Positions 41,458-50,351 of a stretch of DNA of 64,000 nucleotides are shown here, piece by piece; within the stretch, counting starts at the first letter, position 1, and each line of letters opens with the position of its first letter. Origin of the DNA: Pseudoduganella flava. GTDB lineage: Bacteria > Pseudomonadota > Gammaproteobacteria > Burkholderiales > Burkholderiaceae_D. Below the pieces are notes generated by a model. The model was not told where the DNA came from and did no database searches. It was given only the letters and a program-made list of their open reading frames with translations. The position numbers and the translations under genes were made by a program. The stretch is from assembly GCF_007830495.1 (NCBI RefSeq), contig NZ_VLKW01000007.1, positions 124,001 through 188,000 of the forward strand, given 5' to 3'.

Positions 41458-41717
41458 TATTCCTCCCACTATGCACAAATAAAAAACGAACAAGCGCAAC
41501 AGGCGTTGTTTTACTCCGAAAAAGGGTCCAACAAACTATCGAATAATCACCGACGCTATAAAAGATGCGATTTTTCCCGCCTGACGCGGCAATATGTGAC
41601 GCGACAGTGACGAAGGGATTTTGCAGAACGAGAAAAAACGATTGCGGGAGGCGGTCGAACATAAACTTTCTTTAATGCGGGATAATAAGGCGCGTGTCCG
41701 ACTGCTGCCGTTCCACC

Positions 41718-42488
41718 ATGTACCTGACCACCGATGCCACCGTGCGCGATATCCTGATCGTCGAAGACTCGGCGTTCGAGCAGCGCATGCTCGTCGACCT
41801 GCTCAGCGATATGCCGTACCGCGTCAGCGTGGCGGGGGACGGCGACGAAGGTTACCGCCTGGCCCAGGCCCGCCGCCCGGACCTGATCCTGCTCGACGTG
41901 CGCATGCCGGACATGGACGGCTACGCCTGCTGCCGCCTGCTGAAGGCCAATCCCGCCACCCGCGACATTCCCGTGATCTTCGTCAGTGGCACCGAATCCG
42001 TCGAGGACCGCGTCCTCGGCCTGTCGATCGGCGGCGTCGACTTCGTCAGCAAGCCGTTCACGCCGGCCGAGCTGGCCGCGCGCATCCACGTGCACCTGAA
42101 CCTGATGCGGCGCCCCGCACCGCCGGCCACGGAGGATGCGCCGGCCGATCCGGACGCGGTCACGGTGCGCGCCGCGATGCGCCTGATCGGCGACAACCTG
42201 GCCGACCTGCCGCGGCTGTCCGAGATCGCGCGCGGCGTCGGCACCTACCGCGAGAAGCTCAGCGCGCTGTTCCGCGAGCAGACCGGCAAGACGGTGTTTG
42301 CCTTCATCCGCGAAGAACGGATCGCCCGCGGCATGCGGCTGCTGCGCGAAACGGACTTCGACGTGCAGCACATCGCCCGGCTCGTGGGGTTCCGCAGCGC
42401 GGCGAACTTCGCCACCGCGTTCCGATCGCGGACGGGGATGACGCCCAGCGCCTACCGCGGCGGCCCATCCGGCCTGCCGGATAACTAG
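41718..42488 (+). CDS. Response regulator with AraC-type DNA-binding output
   Basis: Protein of 256 aa from the ATG at 41718; a GTG at 41694 is an alternative and neither start has a good ribosome site. The receiver (about 10-130) has DILIVEDSAFEQR, the phospho-acceptor in LILLDVRMPDMDGY and the Lys in DFVSKPFTPAEL. A short linker leads to a C-terminal AraC/XylS double HTH (about 160-250; RIARGMRLLRETDFDVQHIA and FRSAANFATAFRSRTGMTPS). No kinase is adjacent. The gap before it (41458-41717) is notably AT-richer than the rest of the window. Confidence 0.88.
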   Translation: MYLTTDATVRDILIVEDSAFEQRMLVDLLSDMPYRVSVAGDGDEGYRLAQARRPDLILLDVRMPDMDGYACCRLLKANPATRDIPVIFVSGTESVEDRVLGLSIGGVDFVSKPFTPAELAARIHVHLNLMRRPAPPATEDAPADPDAVTVRAAMRLIGDNLADLPRLSEIARGVGTYREKLSALFREQTGKTVFAFIREERIARGMRLLRETDFDVQHIARLVGFRSAANFATAFRSRTGMTPSAYRGGPSGLPDN

Positions 42489-42509
42489 ACTCGCTTGTCT
42501 GTGAATAGC

Positions 42510-42526
42510 TGAGCACTCTGTGCTCA
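42510..42526. other. Short perfect hairpin after the receiver/AraC gene
   Basis: TGAGCAC-TCT-GTGCTCA, perfect 7-bp arms. It lies 22 bp after the receiver/AraC stop and 80 bp before the BlaI gene. It may be a weak terminator (no T-tract) or a regulatory site. Confidence 0.5.
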
Positions 42527-42549
42527 CCACACTGATCGCTTGCAAAATT

Positions 42550-42571
42550 AAGTATACAAATCGGTCTACTT
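42550..42571. promoter_or_regulatory. Imperfect dyad upstream of the BlaI-type gene, candidate operator
   Basis: Arms AAGTATAC (42550-42557) and GTCTACTT (42564-42571) are complementary at 7 of 8 positions with a 6-nt spacer, in an AT-rich promoter-like stretch 34 bp before the start codon. BlaI/MecI/CopY regulators bind comparable dyads at their own promoters. It does not contain the classical TACA-TGTA core, so the assignment is tentative. Confidence 0.45.
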
Positions 42572-42605
42572 TGGCTATCTTGCTGAGAACGAACAGGAGA
42601 ATGCG

Positions 42606-43001
42606 ATGCCGAAGACCGACGACCTTCCCAAACCCACGCCCGCCGAACTGGAGCTGCTGCAGGCCCTGTGGCCGCTCGGCTCGGCCACCGCCCGCGACGT
42701 GCACGAGGCGTTGCGCACCAGCCGCCCGGACCTGGGCTATGGCGCCGTGCTGCGGCTGATGCAGGTCATGCATGGCAAGGGCCTGCTGATCCGCGACGAC
42801 AGCCAGCGCTCCCACATCTACGCGCCCGCCCAGCCGCGCGAAGCGCTGCAAACGAGCCTGCTGAAGGACCTGCTGAACCGCGCGTTTGCCGGCTCCGCTA
42901 AGGCGCTCGTGCTGGCCGCGCTGAAGACGGGCATTTCGCGCAAGGAGCGCGAGGAGATCGAACGGCTGCTGAAGTCAGCCAAACCCGGGGACAAGGAATG
43001 A
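42606..43001 (+). CDS. BlaI/MecI/CopY-family repressor
   Basis: Winged-helix repressor of 131 aa. The HTH spans about 14-80 (PTPAELELLQALWPLGSATA, ARDVHEALRTSRPDLGYGAV) with a wing near RDDSQRSHIYAP. The C-terminal part (about 85-131) is the dimerisation region, which in this family is cleaved by the partner M56 protease. GGAGA precedes the ATG. Its stop overlaps the next start (ATGA), the M56 peptidase gene, exactly as in bla/mec-type sensor-repressor pairs. Confidence 0.92.
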   Translation: MPKTDDLPKPTPAELELLQALWPLGSATARDVHEALRTSRPDLGYGAVLRLMQVMHGKGLLIRDDSQRSHIYAPAQPREALQTSLLKDLLNRAFAGSAKALVLAALKTGISRKEREEIERLLKSAKPGDKE

Positions 43002-44278
43002 GCACGCCCGCACTGGTACAGGCATTGGGCCGCATCGTCGATGCGCTGGGATGGACGCTGGTGCACTTCCTGTGGCAAGGAGCGCTGGTGGCGGCGGCCA
43101 CGGCGCTCGCGCTGGCCATGCTGCGCAACGCCCGGCCGCACACCCGCTACCTCGTCGCTTGCGGCGGCCTGCTGGCCAGCGTGCTGTGGCCGGCGCTGTC
43201 GCTCGCCCTGCGGCTGCATGGCAGCGCCGAGGTAAGCGGCACGGCCGGGCAACTGGCTGTGACGCTGAACGGCGCCGTCATGTCCGGCACGCTGCGGCAG
43301 TCGATGCCATGGGTGGTCGCGGCATGGGCGGCCGGCAGCGTGCTGCTTGCCGCGCGCGGTGCGCTGGGCCTGGCGTGGATCGCCCGCGCCGGCCGCGCGG
43401 GTACGCACGACCCGCGCTGGCAGGCATGCACGGACCGGCTGGCGCAGGCGATGGGCGTGGCACGCCATGTGCGGCTGCGCGTGGTCGACGGGTTGGACAG
43501 CCCCGTCACGGCGGGCTGCTGGCGCCCCATCTTGCTGGTGCCGGCCAGCCTGGTGTCCGGCATGCCGCCCGAGCTGCTGCGGGCGCTGCTGGCCCATGAG
43601 CTGGCGCACGTGCGGCGCCACGATTACCTGGTGAACCTGTTGCAGAACCTGGCCGAGATCCTGCTGTTCTACCACCCTGCCGTGTGGTGGATGTCGCGCC
43701 GCATCCGGATCGAACGCGAGCTGATCGCGGACGACATCGCCGCCGCGCATGCCGGCGGCGGGCGCCAGTTGGCGCTTGCCCTGTCCGAACTGGAAAAACG
43801 CCAGTTCGCCCACCACGAACCGGCCCTGGCGGCCGATGGAGGAGACTTGATGAACCGTATCGCCTGCTTGTTGAAAACGCCGCAGCAACCACGCTTGCCG
43901 GCCAGCGTATCCGCACTTCTCGCCGGCCTGCTGCCGGCCCTGGCCGCCGCCTGCGCTTTCGCCGCCGGCCTCGCGCATGCCAACGAACCGGCGCGGCAAG
44001 CCGACCAGCGCCCGTACATCGATTTCAACACGTGCGCCAAGCCCGTGTGGCCGGCCGCTTCGCTGGCCGCGAAGGAAACGGGCAAGGTCACGCTGGCATT
44101 CCTCGTCGATACGGACGGCCGCGTGGCCGACACGAAGGTGAAGAAGTCGAGCGGCCACCCGGCGCTGGACGAAGCGGCCGTCGAAGGCATCAGCAAGTGC
44201 ATCTTCAAGCCGGGCGTGGCCGCCGGGCGGCCCGTGAAGTCCTGGGTCAACATGCAATACGTGTGGACGCTGGATTGA
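42998..44278 (+). CDS. BlaR1-like M56 metallopeptidase fused to a TonB C-terminal domain
   Basis: Inner-membrane zinc protease of 426 aa. Membrane helices lie at about 15-40, 50-70, 100-120 and 305-325. The cytoplasmic peptidase has LLAHELAHVRRHDYLVNLLQ (HEXXH at 200-204) and the downstream ERELIADD. In place of the penicillin-binding sensor of BlaR1, the C-terminus (about 335-426) is a periplasmic TonB-like domain: GKVTLAFLVDTDGRVADTKV, then HPALDEAAVEGISKC. It presumably cleaves the BlaI-type repressor in response to an unknown envelope signal. It overlaps both neighbours, the SIMPL gene by a single base. Confidence 0.88.
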   Translation: MSTPALVQALGRIVDALGWTLVHFLWQGALVAAATALALAMLRNARPHTRYLVACGGLLASVLWPALSLALRLHGSAEVSGTAGQLAVTLNGAVMSGTLRQSMPWVVAAWAAGSVLLAARGALGLAWIARAGRAGTHDPRWQACTDRLAQAMGVARHVRLRVVDGLDSPVTAGCWRPILLVPASLVSGMPPELLRALLAHELAHVRRHDYLVNLLQNLAEILLFYHPAVWWMSRRIRIERELIADDIAAAHAGGGRQLALALSELEKRQFAHHEPALAADGGDLMNRIACLLKTPQQPRLPASVSALLAGLLPALAAACAFAAGLAHANEPARQADQRPYIDFNTCAKPVWPAASLAAKETGKVTLAFLVDTDGRVADTKVKKSSGHPALDEAAVEGISKCIFKPGVAAGRPVKSWVNMQYVWTLD

Positions 44279-45021
44279 TGCGCGCGGCCCTGCCGGCGAT
44301 GCTGGCGCTGGCGTTGGCGCTGGCCGGCGGCGCGGCGGCGGCCGCCGACCTGCCGTCCCTGCCGTTCGTCTCCACCACCGGCAAGGCGCAGACGTGGATC
44401 GCGCCGGACATCGCGGTGCTGTATTTCGAAACGGGTGCCCAGCACGCCAGCGCCGAACAGGCCGGCGCGGAGCTCGGCGAGCTGTCCGGCGCCATCGCCG
44501 AACTGCTGGCCGCGCATGGCGTGGCGGATGCCGACATCGACGGTTCCGAGCTGGCCAAGAAAAAGGTCAACCTCTCGGTACCGGCACCGGACGGCAGCAC
44601 GGCCGCCTACCTGATGACCCGCAGTTACCGGGTGCAGGTGCGCGACCTGGCGCACCTGCCGGACCTGGTGGCGGCGCTGCTGGCGCGCGACCACGTGGAC
44701 AGCCTGACGGCCTCGTTCGACCGCACCGACAAGGACCGCATCGACCGCGAGCTGATGGAACAGGCAGCCGCCGACGCGCGCGCCAACGGCACCTTGCTGG
44801 CGCAGTCGTTCGGCGCCCAGCTGGGGCCCGCCGTCGCGATCTCGCGCGCGCCGCTGGACAAGCTCGCCCCCGCGCTGCTGGTACCGGCCGGCCCGGGCAC
44901 CCCGGCACTGCCGCCGGCACAGCCGATCAAGGCCTACACGGTGCCGCCCGCTCTGCCGTTCGCGCAGGCGGTGACGGCGGTGTTCAGGTTGAAAGAGCCC
45001 GCCAGGGCGCGAACGCGCTGA
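44278..45021 (+). CDS. Periplasmic SIMPL-domain (DUF541) protein
   Basis: Protein of 247 aa with a signal peptide (about 1-23). The SIMPL/DUF541 domain covers about 30-240: VSTTGKAQTWIAPDIAVLYF near 31, GVADADIDGSELAKKKVNLS near 81, and the long ELMEQAAADARANGTLLAQS helix near 160. Family members are oxidative-stress or envelope proteins of poorly known role. Its ATG overlaps the stop of the M56/TonB gene (TGATG), so it is probably the effector of the BlaI/M56 switch or simply cotranscribed. Confidence 0.85.
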   Translation: MRAALPAMLALALALAGGAAAAADLPSLPFVSTTGKAQTWIAPDIAVLYFETGAQHASAEQAGAELGELSGAIAELLAAHGVADADIDGSELAKKKVNLSVPAPDGSTAAYLMTRSYRVQVRDLAHLPDLVAALLARDHVDSLTASFDRTDKDRIDRELMEQAAADARANGTLLAQSFGAQLGPAVAISRAPLDKLAPALLVPAGPGTPALPPAQPIKAYTVPPALPFAQAVTAVFRLKEPARARTR

Positions 45022-45070
45022 CCCTGGCGCGACATGGACGGGCGGCTCGCGGGAAGGCCGCTAGCCGCCC
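45001..45070. terminator. Two hairpins between convergent genes
   Basis: GCCAGGG (45001-45007) pairs with CCCTGGC (45022-45028), and GGGCGGCT (45040-45047) with AGCCGCCC (45063-45070). They cover the 3' ends of the SIMPL gene and the convergent pnuC-like gene. No T-tracts follow, so termination by them is plausible but unproven. Confidence 0.45.
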
Positions 45071-45621
45071 TGCTTCATCTGCCGCTGCCACCACCACCAC
45101 GACACCACCGCATTGACCCAGTACGCCGCATACAGCGCCGCCGTCAGGTACAACCCGCGGCTCGCATACAGCGGCACGGAGATCGTGTTCACCAGCACCC
45201 ACACGGGCCACGTCTCCACGCGCCGCCCCATCAGCAGGAATTGCGCGATCACGGAAAACGCCAGCACCGCCGAATCGATGAACGGCGCGTAGGCATCGGT
45301 GAACTCGCGCAGCATCAGGCCATAGGCCACCGTCGCGACGACGCCCACGGCCGCCAGCACGGCGATGGTCTTCACGCTGGCCGACGTGATCGGGCGCGGC
45401 TTGCCGCCGGCGCCGCGCAGCCATTGCACCCAACCGACCACGCAGGTCAGCACGAAGAACACCTGCAGCGCCACGTCCGCGTACAGCTGCACGCCGTAGA
45501 ACAGCGATGCGAACAACGTGCAGCCGACGATGCCGGTCCACCACGAGTGGACGTTGTTACGCCCGGCGAGGACGATGGAGACGGTCATCACCGCATTGGC
45601 GGTTATTTCAAGTGGGGTCAC
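45061..45621 (-). CDS. pnuC: PnuC-like nicotinamide riboside/mononucleotide transporter
   Basis: Membrane protein of 186 aa, slightly short for PnuC, with about seven hydrophobic helices. Family phrases are visible: NNVHSWWTGIVGCTLFASLF near 22, LYADVALQVFFVLTCVVGWV near 46, and DSAVLAFSVIAQFLLMGRRV with ETWPVWVLVNTISVPLYASR near 116-155. It would import an NAD or thiamine precursor by facilitated diffusion. It lies 69 bp after a methyltransferase gene on the same strand. No NAD or TPP riboswitch is visible upstream. Confidence 0.85.
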   Translation of the reverse strand: MTPLEITANAVMTVSIVLAGRNNVHSWWTGIVGCTLFASLFYGVQLYADVALQVFFVLTCVVGWVQWLRGAGGKPRPITSASVKTIAVLAAVGVVATVAYGLMLREFTDAYAPFIDSAVLAFSVIAQFLLMGRRVETWPVWVLVNTISVPLYASRGLYLTAALYAAYWVNAVVSWWWWQRQMKQGG

Positions 45622-45690
45622 GAAGGGCTTCCAGGCACACGCAAGAGCTGCTGATTGTCGTGCAACAAGGGCACGATTGCAATGCGCCAG

Positions 45691-47178
45691 TCACGCCCGC
45701 GCCAACAGCACCAGCAGCCCCGCGACATCGCCACCGCTGTCGCGGCGCAGCGTGCAGGGAGCCAGCTCGCGCAGCGCGAAGCCGTGCTCGCGGGCCAGCG
45801 CTTCCAGGTACGGCGCCGCATGCGCGTAGCGGCCGGACGGCCGGAGCGCGTACGTTCCCGCCTCCAGCGCCTCGACGGAAAACGCGAACAGTCCACCACC
45901 CCGCAGCGCTCCCCGCGCCGCGGCGAACAGCGGCGCCAGGTCGCCCAGGTACACCAGCACGTCGGCCGCGGCCAGCACGTCCCACTGGCGCCGATCATCG
46001 CCAAGGAAGCGCAGGATGTCGGCGCAGGCCAGTGCATCGTAGACGCCCACCGCACCGGCCCGTTCCAGCATCGCCGGCGACAGGTCCACGCCTTCCAGCC
46101 GGCGCGCAAAGGGGCGCAGCAGCGGCCCGCACAAGCCGGTGCCGCAGCCCAGGTCCAGCACGTCCTTGTCCGCCGCCGGCATGTGCCGCGCCAGCGCCTG
46201 CGCCAGCAATTGCGGCGTGCGGTAGGCCAGCTCGCCGACGAGGTGGCGGTCGAAGCGCGGCGCGTACTGGTCGAACAGCGCTGCCACATAGTCGGGTGGC
46301 GACGCATCCGGCGCCTTGCCGGCACCCAGCGCCGCTAGCAGATAATCAACGGTAGCGGAATCGGCGCCATCGTCCTTCGCCTGGCGATACGCGGCGATCG
46401 CCTCGTCATGCCGGCCCGCCGTGCGCAGCGCATTGGCCAAGCCAAGGCGGGCGCGCGCGGACGTGGGCCGCACGGCCAACGCATTGCGGTAGTCGTCGAT
46501 GGCTGCGTCGAACTGGCCGTCGCGCAGCAGGATGCCGGCACGGCCGCACCAGGCGTCCACGTGGTCAGGCTGCAGCTGCAGCACGCGCACATACCCTTGC
46601 AGCGCTTCACTCGCTTCGCCCAGTGCGAGCAGCGACACGGCCGCGCCATGGATGGCGTCCACATAGCCGGAGCGGATCGCCAGCGCGGCGCCGAAGTCGT
46701 CCAGCGCCGCGTCGTGGCGCCCCTGCTGCTGCAGCGCCAGCGCGCGATGGCAAAGCGCTTCCGGGTAGCGCGGCGACAGTGCCAGCGCCCGCGTGTAACT
46801 GTCGATCGCGGCGTCCAGCCGGCCGAGGCGCCGCAGCGCGTTGCCGCGGTTGCACAGCGCCATCGGGTAATCCGGTTGCAGCCGCAGCGCATGCTCGTAG
46901 CTGGCCAGCGCATCGGCATCGCGGCCGGCGTCCTGCAGGGCGGCGCCGAAGTTGCAGTGGGCGATGGCGCGAGACGGGTCCAGCGCGATGGCGCGGCCGA
47001 TCAGGTCGAGCGCCTGTGCCGCATCGCCGCGCTGGCGCGCCGATACGCCGGAAAGGTGCAGCGCATCGAAGTTGTCCGGGTCGTGTCGCAGCACCTGCGC
47101 GTACAGCGCTTCGGCTTGCGCGAATTCGCCTTGCTGGTGGTGCACCACGGCTTGCCGCAGGAGGGTGTCGATCGTCAT
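45691..47178 (-). CDS. TPR-repeat SAM-dependent methyltransferase
   Basis: Protein of 495 aa. The N-terminal 280 residues are eight or so tetratricopeptide repeats (e.g. ALCNRGNALRRLGRLDAAID). The C-terminal methyltransferase (about 300-495) has SAM motif I DKDVLDLGCGTGLCGPLLRP near 340, then GVDLSPAMLERAG and DVLAAADVLVYLGDL. The domain pair resembles trans-aconitate- or UbiE-like enzymes fused to TPRs, but the substrate is unknown. It has no signal peptide. It may be cotranscribed with pnuC. Confidence 0.87.
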   Translation of the reverse strand: MTIDTLLRQAVVHHQQGEFAQAEALYAQVLRHDPDNFDALHLSGVSARQRGDAAQALDLIGRAIALDPSRAIAHCNFGAALQDAGRDADALASYEHALRLQPDYPMALCNRGNALRRLGRLDAAIDSYTRALALSPRYPEALCHRALALQQQGRHDAALDDFGAALAIRSGYVDAIHGAAVSLLALGEASEALQGYVRVLQLQPDHVDAWCGRAGILLRDGQFDAAIDDYRNALAVRPTSARARLGLANALRTAGRHDEAIAAYRQAKDDGADSATVDYLLAALGAGKAPDASPPDYVAALFDQYAPRFDRHLVGELAYRTPQLLAQALARHMPAADKDVLDLGCGTGLCGPLLRPFARRLEGVDLSPAMLERAGAVGVYDALACADILRFLGDDRRQWDVLAAADVLVYLGDLAPLFAAARGALRGGGLFAFSVEALEAGTYALRPSGRYAHAAPYLEALAREHGFALRELAPCTLRRDSGGDVAGLLVLLARA

Positions 47179-47329
47179 GGGCCGTATTTAAACACAGCCG
47201 CTGTCGTCAAACGCTTGTCATATTCGGCGGGCACAATACGCCTGCTTCTGTGGAGAGGGGCACAACCTGGCGGCGCAAGCCGCCACTACCGGCGCCGGCG
47301 GTCGGGAAATATACCGGCACCAATTCCCT

Positions 47330-47369
47330 CCTTCCGGCCAGGCTGGCGCAATGCCGCCTGACCGGAAGG
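47330..47369 (-). terminator. Hairpin at the end of the gallate leftward operon
   Basis: 13-bp arms (47330-47342 and 47357-47369) pair with one mismatch; the loop contains a further GGC/GCC pair. It lies 17 bp beyond the aldolase stop. There is no T-tract, so Rho may assist. Confidence 0.55.
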
Positions 47370-47385
47370 GCTGGCACCGCCAGCT

Positions 47386-48084
47386 TCAATCGATGTACTT
47401 CAGCCCCGCCGCGGCCAGCGGCTCGCGCATGTGGTACATGTCCAGCCCCAGCACGCCGGCAGCCAGCTTCGCACGCTTCTCGCCTTCCAGGTCCTCACGC
47501 TTCTGCGCGGCTGCCGCGACGCGGGCCGCGTCAAGCGCCGGCACGACGGCGACGCCATCCTCGTCGGCCACGATCACATCGCCCGGGTTGACGAGCGCGC
47601 CGGCGCAGATCACGGGGATGTTGACGGAACCGAGCGTGGACTTGATCGTGCCCTTCGCGCTGACGCACTTGCTCCACACGGGGAAGCCCATCTCGCGCAG
47701 GAACTTCACGTCGCGCACGCCTGCATCGATGACGAGAGCGCGCGCGCCCCTGGCCTGGAAGCTCGTCGCCAGCAGGTCGCCGAAATAGCCGTCCGTGCAC
47801 TCGGCGGTGATCGCCGCGACGACGATGTCGCCGGGTTGGATCTGCTCGGCCACCACGTGCATCATCCAGTTGTCGCCCGGGTGCAGCAGCACGGTGACGG
47901 CCGTGCCGGTGGCCGCGGCGCCATGGAAGATCGGGCGCATGTACGGTTTCATCAGGCCCACGCGGCCCATCGCTTCGTGCACGGTGGCGCTGCCGAACGT
48001 CCCAAGTTGGGTCACGGCGGCGGCATCGGCGCGTTCAATGTTGCGCTTGACGATCCCCAATTGGTTGATCAGTGGGGTGGTCAT
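47386..48084 (-). CDS. ligK: 4-carboxy-4-hydroxy-2-oxoadipate aldolase / oxaloacetate decarboxylase
   Basis: Class II aldolase of the RraA-like (HMG/CHA) fold, 232 aa. It splits 4-carboxy-4-hydroxy-2-oxoadipate to pyruvate and oxaloacetate, the last step of gallate degradation. Key regions are GTFGSATVHEAMGRVGLMKP (near 28) and GDIVVAAITAECTDGYFGDL (near 85), then ARALVIDAGVRDVKFLREMG with the Arg-Asp pair that binds the carboxylate and metal. The start is 1 bp after the hydratase stop. The equivalent P. putida gene is galC. Confidence 0.93.
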   Translation of the reverse strand: MTTPLINQLGIVKRNIERADAAAVTQLGTFGSATVHEAMGRVGLMKPYMRPIFHGAAATGTAVTVLLHPGDNWMMHVVAEQIQPGDIVVAAITAECTDGYFGDLLATSFQARGARALVIDAGVRDVKFLREMGFPVWSKCVSAKGTIKSTLGSVNIPVICAGALVNPGDVIVADEDGVAVVPALDAARVAAAAQKREDLEGEKRAKLAAGVLGLDMYHMREPLAAAGLKYID

Positions 48085-48085
48085 C

Positions 48086-49123
48086 TCACAGTCCTTTGCG
48101 TTGCAGTTGCGCGTCCAGGCGCGGGAAGACGCGGCGGGCGTTGCCTTCGAAGATCGCGGCCCGGTCGGCATCCGTCAGGTTGGCGGCTTCGATGTAGCGC
48201 TTCGTGTCGTCGTAGTAGTTGCCCGTTTCCGGGTCGATGCCGCGCACGGCGCCGATCATCTCGGAAGCGAACAGCACGTTCTTCACGGGGATCACGCGCG
48301 TCAGCAGGTCGATGCCCGGCTGGTGGTAGACGCACGTATCGAAGAACACGTTGTTCAGCAGATGCTCCGCCAGCGGCGGCTTCTTCATCTCCTGCGCCAG
48401 GCCGCGGAACCGGCCCCAGTGATACGGCACGGCGCCGCCACCGTGCGGGATCAGGAACTTCAGCGTGGGGAAATCCTTGAACAGGTCGCTCGTCAGGCAT
48501 TGCATGAACGCCGTCGTGTCCGCGTTCAGGTAATGCGCACCCGTCGTGTGGAAGCATGCGTTGCAGCTCGTGGACACGTGGATCATCGCCGGGATGTCGT
48601 ACTCCACCATCTTTTCGTAGATCGGGTACCAGTGGCGATCGGACAGTGGCGGGGACGTCCAGTGGCCGCCGGACGGATCGGGATTCAGGTTGATGCCGAC
48701 GAAGCCATATTCGTTGACGCACTTCTCCAGTTCTGGGATGCAGGTGGCAGGGTCGACGCCGGGCGACTGCGGCAGCATCGCCGCGCCGACGAAGCGGTCC
48801 GGGAACAGCTGCGCCACGCGGTGGCACAGCTCATTGCAGATCGCCGCCCACGTAGCGCTCGTCTCGAAGTTGCCGATGTGGTGGGCCATGAAGCTGGCGC
48901 GCGGAGAGAAGATCGTGATATCGGAACCGCGCTCGTTCATCAGCCGCAGCTGGTTGCTTTCGATCGACTCGCGCAGCTCGTCGTCGGAGATCTTCAGCTC
49001 GGCCACCTTCGGGCCCAGCTCCGGCGTGTTCAGGTTGGCGATCTGCCTGTTGCGCCATTCTTCCAGCGCTTTGGGCGCCGTCGTGTAATGACCATGGCAG
49101 TCGATGATCAGGGGCTTGTCCAT
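48086..49123 (-). CDS. ligJ: 4-oxalomesaconate hydratase, amidohydrolase (LigJ) type
   Basis: Amidohydrolase-superfamily protein of 345 aa. The metal-binding start IIDCHGHYTTAPKALEEW, the His in YDIPAMIHVSTSCNACFH, PTLKFLIPHGGGAVPYHWGR and the catalytic Glu/Asp region KNVLFASEMIGAVRGIDPETG are visible. It hydrates 4-oxalomesaconate to 4-carboxy-4-hydroxy-2-oxoadipate. This is the LigJ type, not the PIG-L-like GalB used in Pseudomonas putida. It lies between tautomerase (20 bp) and aldolase (1 bp) genes. Confidence 0.92.
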   Translation of the reverse strand: MDKPLIIDCHGHYTTAPKALEEWRNRQIANLNTPELGPKVAELKISDDELRESIESNQLRLMNERGSDITIFSPRASFMAHHIGNFETSATWAAICNELCHRVAQLFPDRFVGAAMLPQSPGVDPATCIPELEKCVNEYGFVGINLNPDPSGGHWTSPPLSDRHWYPIYEKMVEYDIPAMIHVSTSCNACFHTTGAHYLNADTTAFMQCLTSDLFKDFPTLKFLIPHGGGAVPYHWGRFRGLAQEMKKPPLAEHLLNNVFFDTCVYHQPGIDLLTRVIPVKNVLFASEMIGAVRGIDPETGNYYDDTKRYIEAANLTDADRAAIFEGNARRVFPRLDAQLQRKGL

Positions 49124-49143
49124 CCTTGTGTTCCTCTCAGTAT

Positions 49144-50235
49144 TCATTCCGGTATCAGTACTTCGCCGCGCATGATCGGGCGGGCGGTGCGCAGCAGGGC
49201 CGCGCGAGTGATCTGCTGTTCGTCTACTTCCAGCTCGACGGAGAATTCGCCCGTCGGGTGTTCCACCGACACGGACTTCGTGCGGCCGGGCGGGACGACG
49301 GCGATGCCCTGCGTGATGGAGCTCTCCAGCACGCACGCGGTGGCCACCGTGACGGCGGCCAGCACGCCGATCGATTCGTGGCAAACGTGCGGGATGAAGC
49401 AGCGCGTGGCCAATGCGCCGCCGTCGCGCGGCGCCGACACGACGCACATCTTCGGGTAGTTCCTGCTCCGCACGTCGCCCAGGCCCATCAGCGGGCCGCA
49501 GGCCAGCCGCAGCGCTTCGAGCTTGTCCTTCAGCGCCGTGTGCGCATTCAGCGCGGCCACGGTCTCGCTGCCGTCGATGCCGACATCGGCGGCGCGCACG
49601 AGCACCATCGGCATGCCGTTGTCGATCAGGGTCGCGTCGATGGCGCCAAAGCCCGGCACGTCCACGCGGTCCAGCGTGCGGCCGGTCGGCAGCAAGGACG
49701 GGCACACGGAGCCGGCCGTGTCGAGGAATGCGATCGAGACGGGGGCCGCGGTGCCCGGCACGCCGTCGATGCGCGTCGCGCCGCGGTATTGCAGGCGGCC
49801 GCCGGGCGTCGGCACCGTCACGTCGCACTGCATGCCCGTGTTCAGCGTGAGGATGCGCGCCGTCGTCGTGCCCTGCCCGATCGGCAGCAGGCCCCGTTCG
49901 AGCGCGAACGGCAGCACGGCGGCCAGCATGTTGCCGCAGTTGGGCGTCACGTCCACCGTGTCGTTGTGCGGCTGCAGCTGGGCAAACAGGAAGTCCAGGT
50001 CGACGCCGAGCGTGGTGCTGCGGCGGACGATGCCGGCCTTGCTCGTCAGCGGATGGGCGCCGCCCAGGCCGTCGATCTGGCGCGGATCGGGCGACCCCAG
50101 TGCGGCCAGCAGCAGCCGGTCACGCGCCGCCGTGTCGCCCGGCAGGTCGGTCTCGACGAAGAAGGGACCGCGTGACGTGCCGCCCCGCATCAGCATGCAG
50201 GGCACGGCGCGCAAGTCCGATTGTGCGTATTCCAT
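49144..50235 (-). CDS. galD: 4-oxalomesaconate tautomerase (PrpF/GalD family)
   Basis: Protein of 363 aa with the diaminopimelate-epimerase-like PrpF fold. AVPCMLMRGGTSRGPFFVET (10-29) is the family hallmark. DVTPNCGNMLAAVLPFALER contains the conserved Cys, and APRDGGALATRCFIPHVCHE lies near the second active-site half. It isomerises the keto product of gallate ring cleavage to the enol form for hydration. It heads the leftward catabolic operon and diverges from the LysR-type regulator 116 bp away. Confidence 0.9.
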   Translation of the reverse strand: MEYAQSDLRAVPCMLMRGGTSRGPFFVETDLPGDTAARDRLLLAALGSPDPRQIDGLGGAHPLTSKAGIVRRSTTLGVDLDFLFAQLQPHNDTVDVTPNCGNMLAAVLPFALERGLLPIGQGTTTARILTLNTGMQCDVTVPTPGGRLQYRGATRIDGVPGTAAPVSIAFLDTAGSVCPSLLPTGRTLDRVDVPGFGAIDATLIDNGMPMVLVRAADVGIDGSETVAALNAHTALKDKLEALRLACGPLMGLGDVRSRNYPKMCVVSAPRDGGALATRCFIPHVCHESIGVLAAVTVATACVLESSITQGIAVVPPGRTKSVSVEHPTGEFSVELEVDEQQITRAALLRTARPIMRGEVLIPE

Positions 50236-50351
50236 GATTCGGCTGGCGTTGGTTGTCGATGCGGCCAGTATGGTTGCCGGCGCCTGCCGCGTGGTTGCGT
50301 TGTGGCCGGCGTTTTGTTCTAATTCGCTTATTGCCCTTCCTCCACGAGCCG

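Noticed and set aside
45622..45690. NAD or TPP riboswitch before the pnuC-like gene
   Set aside because: The 69-bp gap lacks the conserved boxes and pairings of either class.
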